From IMG/VR virus record IMGVR_UViG_3300026488_000049, positions 1 to 24,517 of that record: DNA of 24,517 nt; one strand, 5' to 3'. The position numbers and the translations under genes were made by a program. Under the pieces are notes generated by a model. The model was not told the DNA's origin. It saw only the letters and a program-made list of their open reading frames with translations, and did not search any database. Below are positions 13,212-21,685 of the stretch, piece after piece (the stretch's first letter is position 1; the number at the start of each line of letters is the position of its first letter). Origin of the DNA: a virus.

Positions 13212-13541
13212 ATGGCAATATGTAGCAAATGTAGGACTAAATGGAAGATGAGCGAAAGCAGTCGGTGTCCTAAATGCAGTAAGGATTACACCAAACAGTA
13301 TGATAAGTTATACAGGAACAAAGAGAGTGATAAACTGTATCAATCTAAAGAATGGAGAGAGTTAAGAGAAGAAGTAATAATAAGAGATGGTTTTAAATGT
13401 GTTGAGTGTAATACGCCAGTAGGAATAAAACCTAAAGACCATGCAGTAGATCACATCAAAGAGATTACAGAAGGTGGTGAGAAATTAGATAAGAACAACT
13501 TGCAACTATTGTGTATAAGTTGTCACAATAAGAAGAGGTAG
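13212..13541 (+). CDS. HNH endonuclease next to terminase
   Basis: A 109-residue nuclease. ATG 13212 is preferred over ATG 13209 because GGAG (13203-13206) is then 5 nt away. An N-terminal zinc knuckle is formed by C4, C7, C19 and C22. The HNH core has C63-x-x-C66, D80-H81 (VDHIKE), N96 (NNLQLL) and C101-x-x-C104-H105. In HK97-like phages an HNH protein encoded beside the terminase helps cut concatemers at cos during packaging, so the position fits. The C-terminal end is compact. Confidence 0.9.
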   Translation: MAICSKCRTKWKMSESSRCPKCSKDYTKQYDKLYRNKESDKLYQSKEWRELREEVIIRDGFKCVECNTPVGIKPKDHAVDHIKEITEGGEKLDKNNLQLLCISCHNKKR

Positions 13542-13650
13542 GGGTATGTAAATCTCCACAAGGCTAAGGCTATGATTTACCGACCCCCTCACAAATTTTC
13601 ACAAAAACCAGATTTAAAAAAACTCAATAGGTAACAGTAAAGGTAACAGT
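13541..13650. promoter_or_regulatory. Candidate cos/packaging region: inverted repeat plus tandem repeats
   Basis: GGGGTATGTAAATC (13541-13554) and GATTTACCGACCCC (13574-13587) are complementary at 12 of 14 positions around a 19-nt spacer. The 10-mer AGGTAACAGT follows twice, at 13629-13638 and 13641-13650, just before the terS ATG. HNH and terminase genes flank the region. Cohesive-end sites with terminase-binding repeats normally lie here. A rho-independent terminator is less likely since no T-run follows the hairpin. Confidence 0.45.
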
Positions 13651-13654
13651 TAAA

Positions 13655-14263
13655 ATGCACACACACAGCGATACACTTAAAATTCTCAACTGCTCAAAAA
13701 TGACACTAAGTAGGTATGTAGCAAGTGGAGAATTAACGAAAGTAAAAAAAGGTCGAAAGACTTTCTATGATGAGCATGAAGTAGCAGCACTCGTCAAAGA
13801 AATTGATGCTAACAAAATAAAGGTAGGTATAAAAATAAAACCTAAAGAAAAGATTGAATTACCAAATGAGTTAGAAACAAAAATCAAGAATGTATCTGGT
13901 GGTGAAAATTTAACAGCAGTCGGATATGAGTATCTTTCAATAGCTACTAATGATTTGATGGACTTAGGCTTGTATGATAAATGTGATAAACAAATTTTAG
14001 TTTTATACGCTTTGAGTTGTCAAAACTATTTTAAGTACTTGCGTTCTGCTGATGACTATGATTGTTTAATCACAAGCGATAGCGGAATAACAACAGTTCA
14101 TCCTCATTTTAAAGTAGCTCAGCACCACGAAAAACAAATGCTTAGCTATATGGATAGACTAGGATTAAACCCACTATCACGACAAAAGTTTGAGATAGAA
14201 GAAGAAGAAGAAGTAATAGACTCAATCTTTGACATAAAGGATAGTAATGAAGCCATACTATGA
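13655..14263 (+). CDS. terS: Terminase small subunit, P27-like
   Basis: DNA-recognition subunit of the packaging motor. Of 202 residues, about 4-46 form a MerR-like helix-turn-helix (LKILNCSKMTLSRYVASGEL) with a short wing (KKGRKTFYDEHE). A basic linker leads to a P27-type domain (about 90-185), with the typical TVHPHFKVAQHHEKQMLSYM and LGLNPLSRQKF ending. The ATG at 13655 has AAAGG 11 nt upstream, inside the second AGGTAACAGT repeat, so protein bound there could also repress the gene. The 3' end overlaps terL by 17 bases. Confidence 0.9.
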   Translation: MHTHSDTLKILNCSKMTLSRYVASGELTKVKKGRKTFYDEHEVAALVKEIDANKIKVGIKIKPKEKIELPNELETKIKNVSGGENLTAVGYEYLSIATNDLMDLGLYDKCDKQILVLYALSCQNYFKYLRSADDYDCLITSDSGITTVHPHFKVAQHHEKQMLSYMDRLGLNPLSRQKFEIEEEEEVIDSIFDIKDSNEAIL

Positions 14264-15848
14264 AACAGCGTTTGATAGACATTATGAAGATTTAAAAAAA
14301 GCAAAGTCTCATCTTAGATTCAATGAAAAGCTAGGTAAAAGATATATAACAATCATAGAATCTTTGCAACACTACAAAGGGGAACTTGCAGGGAAAGAAT
14401 TAAAGCTTGAAATGTGGCAAAAAAAACTAATATTAATTGCTTTTGGATGGGAGCGTTTAAGTTCTGAAGGCAAATGGATTAGAAGATTTAGCACGGTTTT
14501 TATCTTTATCCCTAGAAAAAATGGCAAAACTATTCTAGCAAGTGGTATAGCAATAGCCGATATGATAATCAGAGGAGAGACTGGAGGGGAAGTTGTAATC
14601 TTTGCAACTAAAAGAGATCAAGCGAAATTAGCATGGACTGGTTGCGATAAAATGATACATAAACACAAGGAGTTGAAAAGTTATTCTAAAACTGCTTACT
14701 CCAAAATACAATTTTCTAAAAACGACACGACAATAACAACACTAGGAAGAGATAGCGATACTGAAGATGGTTTGAATGTTTCTATAGGTATAGCAGATGA
14801 ATATCACGCACACCCAGATAACAGTTTATGGGAAGTTGTAGAAAGTTCACAAGGTGCAAGGCAACAGCCTTTGATGTTGGCAATTACAACAGCTGGAACA
14901 AATACAGCAAGTCCAGCATATTATATGTATGAATATGCAAAAAAGATACTAAGCGGAGCAATAAACAATGATAATTTCTTTGCTTTTGTGTCAGAGCCAG
15001 ACGAAAAAGACGACCCCTTCAAAGAGGAAACATGGATAAAAGCGAATCCAAATTATGGAATATCAGTTAAAAGAGACTATATGCGAAAGGTTTCAAAAGA
15101 AGCAGAAGATAGACCAGAATTAAAAAATAACTTTTTAGTAAAAAACTTAAATGTATGGACCAATCAAGCTGAAAGTTTTATATCATTTGAGAAATGGAAA
15201 AGGAGTGCTGGAGAATTACCAGAGTTTGATAATTTTGTACTAGGAATAGATGCTTCATTGAGAGATGACTTTACAGCATTAGTTAAAGTGAAAAAAGTAA
15301 AAGATATTTATTATGTAAAGCCTAGATTTTATATTCCAGAGATTTATGCAACAAAAGAAAGAGAAAGAGAATTAAATGCACCTCTTTTAGCTTGGATAAG
15401 TGAAGGGCATATAGAAGTAATTCCACAGTCAGAGATAGACAGCAGATACTTAAAGCGTGATATCCTAACAGACATTGGCATTATTGAAGCAATCCCATAT
15501 GACCCACACAGAATGAGAAAACTTGTTATCGAGTTAGAAGAGGAAGGATATGAAAACTGTATGCCAATCTCTCAAAACTACACAATTGCAGCACCGACTA
15601 ATCATCTAATGAGACAGATAAATGAGGGAAAAGTAATACATGATAACAACCCAGTTATGAATTGGATGATATCAAATATGACAATCAAATCGGATATTAA
15701 CGGAAATATAAGACCTCAAAAGTCCGACCCCAATAGAAAGATAGATGGTGTAGCTGCACTAATAAACACGATGGCATATTTTGACTTTACAGCTAAAGAA
15801 GAGACGGAAGAGTTTGCATATGAAGATAGAGGTTTTAGATTTATATAA
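14247..15848 (+). CDS. terL: Terminase large subunit
   Basis: ATPase and nuclease of the packaging motor, Terminase_1/HK97 gp2 type. Of 533 residues, the Walker A-like PRKNGKT is at 89-95 and Walker B VSIGIADEYH at about 178-187 (D184, E185). Coupling motif sequence AITTAG lies at 212-217. The RNase H-like nuclease has D335 (GIDASLRDD), D419 (IPYDPHR) and D500 (RKIDGVAAL). Length and motif spacing are normal for the family. It overlaps terS, implying coupled expression. Confidence 0.96.
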   Translation: MKPYYETAFDRHYEDLKKAKSHLRFNEKLGKRYITIIESLQHYKGELAGKELKLEMWQKKLILIAFGWERLSSEGKWIRRFSTVFIFIPRKNGKTILASGIAIADMIIRGETGGEVVIFATKRDQAKLAWTGCDKMIHKHKELKSYSKTAYSKIQFSKNDTTITTLGRDSDTEDGLNVSIGIADEYHAHPDNSLWEVVESSQGARQQPLMLAITTAGTNTASPAYYMYEYAKKILSGAINNDNFFAFVSEPDEKDDPFKEETWIKANPNYGISVKRDYMRKVSKEAEDRPELKNNFLVKNLNVWTNQAESFISFEKWKRSAGELPEFDNFVLGIDASLRDDFTALVKVKKVKDIYYVKPRFYIPEIYATKERERELNAPLLAWISEGHIEVIPQSEIDSRYLKRDILTDIGIIEAIPYDPHRMRKLVIELEEEGYENCMPISQNYTIAAPTNHLMRQINEGKVIHDNNPVMNWMISNMTIKSDINGNIRPQKSDPNRKIDGVAALINTMAYFDFTAKEETEEFAYEDRGFRFI

Positions 15849-15889
15849 CTAAATAGAATACTCTATTGCTATTCTTATACTATTGCAGT

Positions 15890-17080
15890 ATGAATATAAA
15901 CCCTTTGAAATGGTTTGCACGAAATGAAGTAGTAAAAACCTCAGACTCTAATTTTTCTGAAATATTTAATGTTCAAGATACTGCTAGTGGTGAAAACATA
16001 ACAGTATCTAATGCCATGCAAATATCTACAGTATTCGCATGTATTAGAGTTTTAAGCGAAGGAATCGGAACATTACCACTTCATCTATATGAAAGAGATG
16101 GTAGAAAAAAGCAAAAAGCCCACAAACACCCACTATACAATATCATTAACTTACAACCAAATAAAGAAATATCTAGCATTACATTTTGGGAAACTGCTGT
16201 TGTTCATTTGTGCCTCGATGGTAATTTTTACGCTCAGATAGTAAGAGATAGAACAGGTAAAGTCTTAGAATTGATTCCATTATTAGCAAATAAAATTACT
16301 AAATATAGGTTAGATGATGGAAGCATTATTTTTACATATAACAATGGAACAACTACTTATGAATTTAAAAAAGATGAAATTTTTGAAATCATAGGATTAT
16401 CAAAAAATGCTTGGACTGGAATGTCGCCTATTTCACATCAGAGAGAATCACTTGCACTTAACAAATCGGCAGAAAAATACGGAGCAAGATTCTTTAAAAA
16501 TAATGCAACACCTCCAATAGCGGTGAAAGTACCTCAAAAACTCACAGACGAACAATATAAAAGGCTTAAAAAGTCATGGCAAAAAGCACACAGTGGAGAA
16601 AATGCTCACAAAGTTGCTCTTTTAGAGGGCGGTTCGGACATAACTTCGATTGGTTTATCTAACTCAGATAGTCAATTCCTAGAAACGAGACAATTTCAAA
16701 AGCATGATATTTACGGAATGTATAGAGTTGCGCCGCACTTAGTAGGAGATTTAACAAAATCTTCATTTAATAACATATCAGAACAATCGCAAGAATTAGT
16801 AAAGTACACTTATCAGCCCTATATAAGAAGATTTGAACAAGCTATCTCTATTCAGTTGCTAAGCGATAAGGATAGAGTTAAGTACTATCCAAAGTTTAAT
16901 GTTGATGGGCTACTTCGTGGGGATATCGTCACTCGTTACGGAGCATATAACACTGGTAGAAATATGGGTGTTCTATCAGCTAATGAGATAAGAGAAAAAG
17001 AAGATATGAATCCTATTGAAGGTGGAGATGTTTATCTAACTCCATTAAATATGACAGAGCAAGGTGGTAAAAATGAATAA
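15890..17080 (+). CDS. Portal protein, HK97 type
   Basis: Forms the dodecameric DNA entry ring of the procapsid. The ATG at 15890 (MNINPLKWFARNE) is the expected N-terminus; a TTG frame upstream at 15866 adds only eight residues. No ribosome site is visible before this ATG. Of 396 residues, the HK97-like portal core is clear: VFACIRVLSEGIGTLPLHLY, then WETAVVHLCLDGNFYAQIVR, and SFNNISEQSQELVKYTYQPY in the C-terminal part. The 41-nt gap before it carries two CTATTGC repeats (15863-15869, 15880-15886) and a TATACT box (15876-15881). Confidence 0.93.
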   Translation: MNINPLKWFARNEVVKTSDSNFSEIFNVQDTASGENITVSNAMQISTVFACIRVLSEGIGTLPLHLYERDGRKKQKAHKHPLYNIINLQPNKEISSITFWETAVVHLCLDGNFYAQIVRDRTGKVLELIPLLANKITKYRLDDGSIIFTYNNGTTTYEFKKDEIFEIIGLSKNAWTGMSPISHQRESLALNKSAEKYGARFFKNNATPPIAVKVPQKLTDEQYKRLKKSWQKAHSGENAHKVALLEGGSDITSIGLSNSDSQFLETRQFQKHDIYGMYRVAPHLVGDLTKSSFNNISEQSQELVKYTYQPYIRRFEQAISIQLLSDKDRVKYYPKFNVDGLLRGDIVTRYGAYNTGRNMGVLSANEIREKEDMNPIEGGDVYLTPLNMTEQGGKNE

Positions 17081-17690
17081 ATATGAACAACTCAAGCGTG
17101 AACTATCACAAAGAGTTTTATATAGAGGTGCAACTAGATTAAGTTCACATGTAGAACCTAAAGAAAGAGCAGTACAAACTGAAAACAATTCAGATGCTAC
17201 ATTCATCCTAATCTCAGAGAATAACGAGACAAATCGTTATGACTGGTGGAGCGGTGAAACTTTCATAGAAGAGTTAGATGTTAAAGGTGCTGATTTTTCA
17301 GAACTAAAAACATTTTTTAAAGACCACAATCCAAGCGTTGATAATGCGATTGGAAAAGTGGAAGATTTAAGAATCGAAGGAAGCCAACTTTTAGCAGGTG
17401 TTTCTTTTGGAAGTGACGACAATTCACAAACAATCAAACAAAAATACAATGATGAGATTTTAACAGATGTTTCAATCGGTTATCGTATTAATGAACTTAT
17501 CTTGACTGAGAAAAAAGGTGAGCCAGACCATGTTTTGGTTACTGATTATTCGATAGTTGAGTTAAGTGCAGTTTGGAAAGGTGCTGATTCTGGTGCAATC
17601 AAAATTAAAAATGATGCAACAGATGAAGTTAAAGAAAAAAGATTTTCTTATGATTTATATGAGAAAAAATTAAATTCACAAAAAGGATAA
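17073..17690 (+). CDS. Prohead protease (HK97 S78 family)
   Basis: Cleaves the capsid protein's scaffolding domain during head maturation. ATG 17073 has AAGGTGG upstream and overlaps the portal stop by 8 bases; an in-frame start at 17064 lies on the ribosome site. Of 205 residues, the catalytic residues of the herpesvirus-like protease fold are visible: His85 in FKDHNPS, Ser134 in DVSIGY, and Glu163 in IVELSAVW at the third position. The C-terminal tail is charged and probably removed. Confidence 0.92.
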   Translation: MNKYEQLKRELSQRVLYRGATRLSSHVEPKERAVQTENNSDATFILISENNETNRYDWWSGETFIEELDVKGADFSELKTFFKDHNPSVDNAIGKVEDLRIEGSQLLAGVSFGSDDNSQTIKQKYNDEILTDVSIGYRINELILTEKKGEPDHVLVTDYSIVELSAVWKGADSGAIKIKNDATDEVKEKRFSYDLYEKKLNSQKG

Positions 17691-17695
17691 CACAA

Positions 17696-18871
17696 ATGAA
17701 TTTAGAACAATTACGTGCATTACTTGCAGACTTAGATACACAAATGAGAGGGATTTTAGCTGGTGCTGATAAAGAAAAAGGTTTATCAGAAGATGAAGCT
17801 ACTAGATATGATTCTTTAGAGTCAAAATTTGATGAATCAAAAAGAAATGTTGCTAGATTAGAAAAAGCAGAAGAGCGTTCAAGCTTTATGAGTGAGCCAA
17901 CTTCTAAACCAGTTGTAACTTCACACGCTGAAGATGAAAGAAATGATGAAAAGCCAAATGAAACATATCGTTCAGCATTTTGGAAAATGCAAACAGGACA
18001 AGCTGTAACAACAGATGAGTCAAGAGCATTAAGCACAGGAACAGATGCAAAAGGTGGTTTTTTAGTACCTGAAACATTTGCAGATACAATTATTGCAAAA
18101 GCTAAGGAAATGTCTTACATTAGAGACTTAGCAACAGTTTCAAGTTCTTCAAGTGTTGAAAATGTTCCAGTTGAGGGTGATGATGGAGCTAATGGATGGA
18201 TTGATGAAGAGGGAACATACCCAGAGTCAGACCCTACAATCGGTCAAGTTCAACTATCTGCATGGAAAACAGGTCGTATTTTAAAAGTAACTGATGAAGC
18301 TTTACAAGATACCGTTCCAGCAATTGAGGGTTATGTAGCTATGAAATTCTCTAAATCAACAACAAAAGCCGAAGAAGCTGCATTTGTTACAGGTAATGGT
18401 ACTAAAAAACCAACAGGCTTTATAGTTACAGCAGAAGTTGGTAAAACAGCAGCAAGTACGACAGCAATCACTGGTGACGAAGTTCTTGACCTTATCGCAT
18501 CTTTAGATGAAGAGTATGAAAACAATGCTGTTTTAATGATGAATAAAAACACTCGTAATGTTCTTAGAAAACTAAAAGATGGAAATGGTCAATATCTATG
18601 GGTGCAAGGTTTTACTGGAAATCCTGACACTTTTGACGGAAAACCAATTCGCATTAACAAATATATGCCAGATTTAGGTGCAAGTAATAAGCCTATCGCA
18701 TATGGAGACTTCGGATACTACCATATCAAAGACAGAACAGTAATGACTATGAAGCGTCTTGATGAAAAATACGCTGATACTGGTCATGTAGGTTTTAGAG
18801 TTGATAAGCGTGTCGATGGAAAACTTGTTTTAGCAGAAGCTATTAAAACTCTAGCAAACGCTGATTCATAG
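17696..18871 (+). CDS. Major capsid protein, HK97 fold
   Basis: A 391-residue capsid protein starting at ATG 17696 with AAAAGGA upstream. Residues 1 to about 65 are a charged coiled coil, the delta (scaffolding) domain, and a disordered acidic linker follows to about 105. The mature shell protein should start near residues 105-118, before the conserved GTDAKGGFLVPETF. The rest shows the HK97 pattern (IRDLATV, TGRILKVTDEALQD, LDLIASLDEEY, WVQGFTGNPDTFDGKPIRIN, ending VGFRVDKRVDGKLV). The protease gene precedes it by 5 nt. Confidence 0.96.
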   Translation: MNLEQLRALLADLDTQMRGILAGADKEKGLSEDEATRYDSLESKFDESKRNVARLEKAEERSSFMSEPTSKPVVTSHAEDERNDEKPNETYRSAFWKMQTGQAVTTDESRALSTGTDAKGGFLVPETFADTIIAKAKEMSYIRDLATVSSSSSVENVPVEGDDGANGWIDEEGTYPESDPTIGQVQLSAWKTGRILKVTDEALQDTVPAIEGYVAMKFSKSTTKAEEAAFVTGNGTKKPTGFIVTAEVGKTAASTTAITGDEVLDLIASLDEEYENNAVLMMNKNTRNVLRKLKDGNGQYLWVQGFTGNPDTFDGKPIRINKYMPDLGASNKPIAYGDFGYYHIKDRTVMTMKRLDEKYADTGHVGFRVDKRVDGKLVLAEAIKTLANADS

Positions 18872-18881
18872 GAGTAGCACC

Positions 18882-19193
18882 ATGAAAGTGAAGTTTATAA
18901 CTTCTCTTTGTGGACTTGATACTAATTATCAAGCCAAAGACGAAGTAGAAATTAAGGATGATGAAGCCATCAGACTCATCAAGAATAATATTGCAATTCC
19001 AGTAGGAAAAACCAATGAAAAAAAATATAAAGACGCTCTTGAAAAAGAGGCACAGGCAAAAGAAGAGTTTGTTAAAAAACAACAAGAAGCCGAAGCAATA
19101 CTTTATAAGGACGAGTTGGAATCTGAAAGAGAAAAACTCCAAAAGAGAATAGACGAGATAAATACTATTTTAGCGGATAAAAAAGAGAAATAA
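18882..19193 (+). CDS. Small protein behind capsid, coiled coil
   Basis: A 103-residue protein; the ATG at 18882 follows GGAGTAGC. The first 45 residues look like a small beta domain (MKVKFITSLCGLDTNYQAKD ... AIRLIKNNIAIPV), and the rest is a highly charged coiled coil. A short protein with this beta domain often sits between the capsid and the head-tail connector in HK97-type phages. A minor head or joining role is likely by position only. It overlaps the next gene by one base. Confidence 0.7.
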   Translation: MKVKFITSLCGLDTNYQAKDEVEIKDDEAIRLIKNNIAIPVGKTNEKKYKDALEKEAQAKEEFVKKQQEAEAILYKDELESEREKLQKRIDEINTILADKKEK

Positions 19194-19717
19194 TGTTAAT
19201 TCAAACAGTAGCACCAACTATTAATCTAATAGATGAAGTAAAAGATTATATGAGAGTAGAAGACACTAATAGTGACAACACTATAGAGATGTTAATCGAC
19301 TCAAAATATGCTTATGCAGAAGACTATACTAATAGACAATTAAAAACAGCTACTTTTGAGTTAAAAGCACCTTCTCTACTTGATGGAGATAGTTTACCAA
19401 AAAATCCAATACAGTCTATATCTAATATTCATTATATGGATGAAAATGAAGATTATCAACTCTTGGATGCAAGTAATTACTACTTATATCAAGAGAATGG
19501 AATAACAAAAATTTCTTTATCTAAGAATATAGAGACTGTATCGCATAAACACGCAATAAAAATAACTTTTGTTGCAGGATATGAAGAGATACCAAAGCCT
19601 ATAAAAGCATGGATTTGTTATCAAGTGTTAGTTGAGTATGACGGAGTTGAAACAGCAGTTAAAAACTTCTCTGATAAGGCACTAGAACAATATAAGGTAA
19701 GCGGTTATGAAAGCTAG
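19193..19717 (+). CDS. Head-tail connector (adaptor), HK97 gp6-like
   Basis: A 174-residue protein. The family pattern is seen: an N-terminal helical part (TINLIDEVKDYMRVEDTNSD, then IEMLIDSKYAYAEDYTNRQL) and a beta-rich half (IQSISNIHYMDENEDYQLLD, KITFVAGY, PKPIKAWICYQVLVEYDGVE). It should form the ring below the portal. It overlaps both neighbours, by one base at the start and 11 at the end. Confidence 0.88.
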   Translation: MLIQTVAPTINLIDEVKDYMRVEDTNSDNTIEMLIDSKYAYAEDYTNRQLKTATFELKAPSLLDGDSLPKNPIQSISNIHYMDENEDYQLLDASNYYLYQENGITKISLSKNIETVSHKHAIKITFVAGYEEIPKPIKAWICYQVLVEYDGVETAVKNFSDKALEQYKVSGYES

Positions 19718-20021
19718 AAGTCTAAAGCACAAAATAGTGATACAAACTTTTACAGAGTCACAAAATGATTTCGGAGAAGCTGTTAAAGAATGGACTGATT
19801 TTAAAACAGTCTATTCAAAAATCACACCATTAAGTGCTAAAGAGTTTTTTAAAGCTGGAACACATGCGGAAGCTTCTCACAAGATAGAGCTTAGATATTT
19901 AAAAGATATCAAGTCAAAAATGAGAGTGATATATAATTCACGTGTATTTGAAATAGAAAGTGTTTTGAATATACGAGAAGAAAATAAAACTTTGCATTTA
20001 ATTTGCACTGAGGCTGTTTAG
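19707..20021 (+). CDS. Head closure / head-tail joining protein
   Basis: A 104-residue protein of the phage head-tail joining (SPP1 gp16-like) family. Seen are the basic N-terminus (ARSLKHKIVIQ), then DFGEAVKEWTDFKTVYSKIT and VIYNSRVFEIESVLNI, which match the small beta-barrel of this family. AAGGTAAGCGG before ATG 19707 lies inside the previous gene. It should join the connector ring to the tail. Its stop TAG directly abuts the next ATG. Confidence 0.88.
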   Translation: MKARSLKHKIVIQTFTESQNDFGEAVKEWTDFKTVYSKITPLSAKEFFKAGTHAEASHKIELRYLKDIKSKMRVIYNSRVFEIESVLNIREENKTLHLICTEAV

Positions 20022-20453
20022 ATGGTTGATGTAAAAGTTAGTGGAATTAATGAAATATTAAAAAAACTAAAAAAATTACCAATTGTTATGCAAAAAAGAG
20101 TTGTTACAGGTGCTATTAGAGCAAGTGCAGCAGCCATAAACAAAGAAGCAAAGCTAAATGTTCCAAAAGATGAGGGTGATTTAAAAAAATCACTAAGTGT
20201 AATAAAAAGAAAAACGAAAGATAAAAATATTATTTATTTTTCAGTAGTACCAAAAACAAAGCTTCTGCACAAGATACAAGACGCTAAAGGTGAAAGACAT
20301 TATAACTATGGTGGTCTCGTAGAATTTGGAAGTTCAAAAATGTCGGCACGTCCATATCTTAGACCTGCTTTTGAAAGTAAAGGTGCTGAAGCTATTTCAA
20401 TAGCTAAGGCTTATATGAAAAAAAGAATAGATAAAGAGATAGCAAAATTATGA
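20022..20453 (+). CDS. Tail completion protein, HK97 gp10 family
   Basis: A 143-residue protein. The HK97-gp10 pattern is clear: an N-terminal helix region (ISGINEILKKL-type, KRVVTGAIRASAAAINKEAK), VPKDEGDLKKSL, and the end motif HYNYGGLVEFGSSKMSARPY followed by LRPAF. It acts at the head-proximal tail end during tail joining. It overlaps the next gene by 4 bases. Confidence 0.9.
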   Translation: MVDVKVSGINEILKKLKKLPIVMQKRVVTGAIRASAAAINKEAKLNVPKDEGDLKKSLSVIKRKTKDKNIIYFSVVPKTKLLHKIQDAKGERHYNYGGLVEFGSSKMSARPYLRPAFESKGAEAISIAKAYMKKRIDKEIAKL

Positions 20454-20782
20454 TTGAAACAGACTTATTAACAGCTTTGAAAACTGTTTGTTCTCAGGTA
20501 TATCCAATATTTATGCCAGAATCTACTGCTTTCCCATCTATCACTTATCAAGTTGTTTATGACGGTGCAAATCAAGCAACAAACGGAAATTTATCAAGTA
20601 GAGATGTTCGCTTTCAAGTGGATATTTATTCTAAAGGATATGGAGAAGCTAAGTCTTTAAAAGATTTAGTTGTAAACGAAGTGATCGGACTAAAGGGAGG
20701 GGATATATCCTCGCAAGACCTCTATGAAGATGAGCAAAAACTGTTTAGACAGTTAATTGATTTTAAAATCAAAAGGACATAA
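20450..20782 (+). CDS. Tail terminator (DUF3168-like)
   Basis: A 110-residue protein that should cap the finished tail tube. The N-terminal LLTALKTVCSQVYPIFMPES, the conserved FPSITYQVV, and RDVRFQVDIYSKGYGEAKSL match the DUF3168/tail terminator pattern. Order and size in the connector block agree. Start ATG 20450 overlaps the previous stop (ATGA). Confidence 0.85.
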   Translation: MIETDLLTALKTVCSQVYPIFMPESTAFPSITYQVVYDGANQATNGNLSSRDVRFQVDIYSKGYGEAKSLKDLVVNEVIGLKGGDISSQDLYEDEQKLFRQLIDFKIKRT

Positions 20783-20784
20783 TT

Positions 20785-21198
20785 ATGGCAATCAAAACAT
20801 CAGGACACAAAATATTAGTAAACGCTAAAGATGCTGGAGACTTACAGTCAATAGGAAGCATTAAGCAAAAGCGTAATGTAAAAGAGTACGAAGCAATTAA
20901 TACAGGTGTAATCGTTCAAGCAATTGGAAATATTAAAACAGACCCTATCTCAATTAGTGTTTTATATAACCCAGCTGATGCACTAGGTGCAGGTGAACTT
21001 GAAGCAGCGTTTAAAAATGGAACAACAGTACCTTTTGCAATAGAACTTTCAGACACACTAGGTGCAAATGGAACGACTTTCACATGGAATGGTGCAGTTA
21101 TTTCTGATTTTGAAGTAAATCAAGAACAAGACGGAGACGTTTTAGCAACATTCACAGCAAACCTTAATGGTGCGCCAGTAGTAACAGTAGCGGCATAA
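20785..21198 (+). CDS. Major tail (tube) protein
   Basis: A 137-residue protein starting at ATG 20785 with AAAAGGA upstream. It is strand-rich with little charge (IKQKRNVKEYEAINTGVIVQ, SISVLYNPADALGAG, TTFTWNGAVISDFEVNQEQD), as in siphovirus tail tube proteins. No sheath gene precedes or follows it, which argues for a non-contractile tail. The identification uses both sequence style and gene order. Confidence 0.85.
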   Translation: MAIKTSGHKILVNAKDAGDLQSIGSIKQKRNVKEYEAINTGVIVQAIGNIKTDPISISVLYNPADALGAGELEAAFKNGTTVPFAIELSDTLGANGTTFTWNGAVISDFEVNQEQDGDVLATFTANLNGAPVVTVAA

Positions 21199-21199
21199 T

Positions 21200-21685
21200 A
21201 TGAAAATTCAACTAGATTATAAAATCGAAATTGATGTTAGAGAGGGCAACAAATCTAAAGAAAGCCTCTCTATTTTTTATCGTGAAGCAACTCAAGCTGA
21301 AAAGAAAAAGCAAGAGACACTAAGAAAACAGTTTGAAAAAATTTATAATAAAGCTCAAAAGCTTGGTAAAAAACAAGTAACTCTTAACAAAAAAGCTGAA
21401 TTATATGAACTTAACGGTGACTATGAGAAAGCTTTAGGAGTAATATCTTCAAAAGAAAAGCTTGACAATAAGCAAGATGAACTTTTAGAAGAGTTAGATG
21501 CAATCGGTGGTGGTGACCAAACTGCATTCGCTGAAAAAACATCAAAACAAAGATTTGAAACTTTAGTAAGTGGTAAAGATAAAGAAAAACTTGTTAAGTA
21601 TGCAGAAATCAAAGGTTATGCTGCACTAATGCGTGACCTTGATGTTGCAAAAGGTGAGTTAGAAAAAAAGCAGTCTGGCGAATAG
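21200..21685 (+). CDS. Tail assembly chaperone, gpG-like (unshifted product)
   Basis: A 161-residue, highly charged helical protein (many Lys/Glu, a long coiled coil at about 30-100). It starts at ATG 21200, one base after the tail tube stop, with no strong ribosome site. This product ends at TAG 21683-21685. It corresponds to lambda gpG, which covers the tape measure during tube assembly. A second product is made by frameshifting near its end (see next entry). Confidence 0.85.
   Translation: MKIQLDYKIEIDVREGNKSKESLSIFYREATQAEKKKQETLRKQFEKIYNKAQKLGKKQVTLNKKAELYELNGDYEKALGVISSKEKLDNKQDELLEELDAIGGGDQTAFAEKTSKQRFETLVSGKDKEKLVKYAEIKGYAALMRDLDVAKGELEKKQSGE

Noticed and set aside
17629-18036. 135-codon minus-strand frame over the protease/capsid junction
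   Set aside because: It is antisense to two well-supported structural genes and is Ser/Leu/Phe-rich, as expected for a mirror frame.
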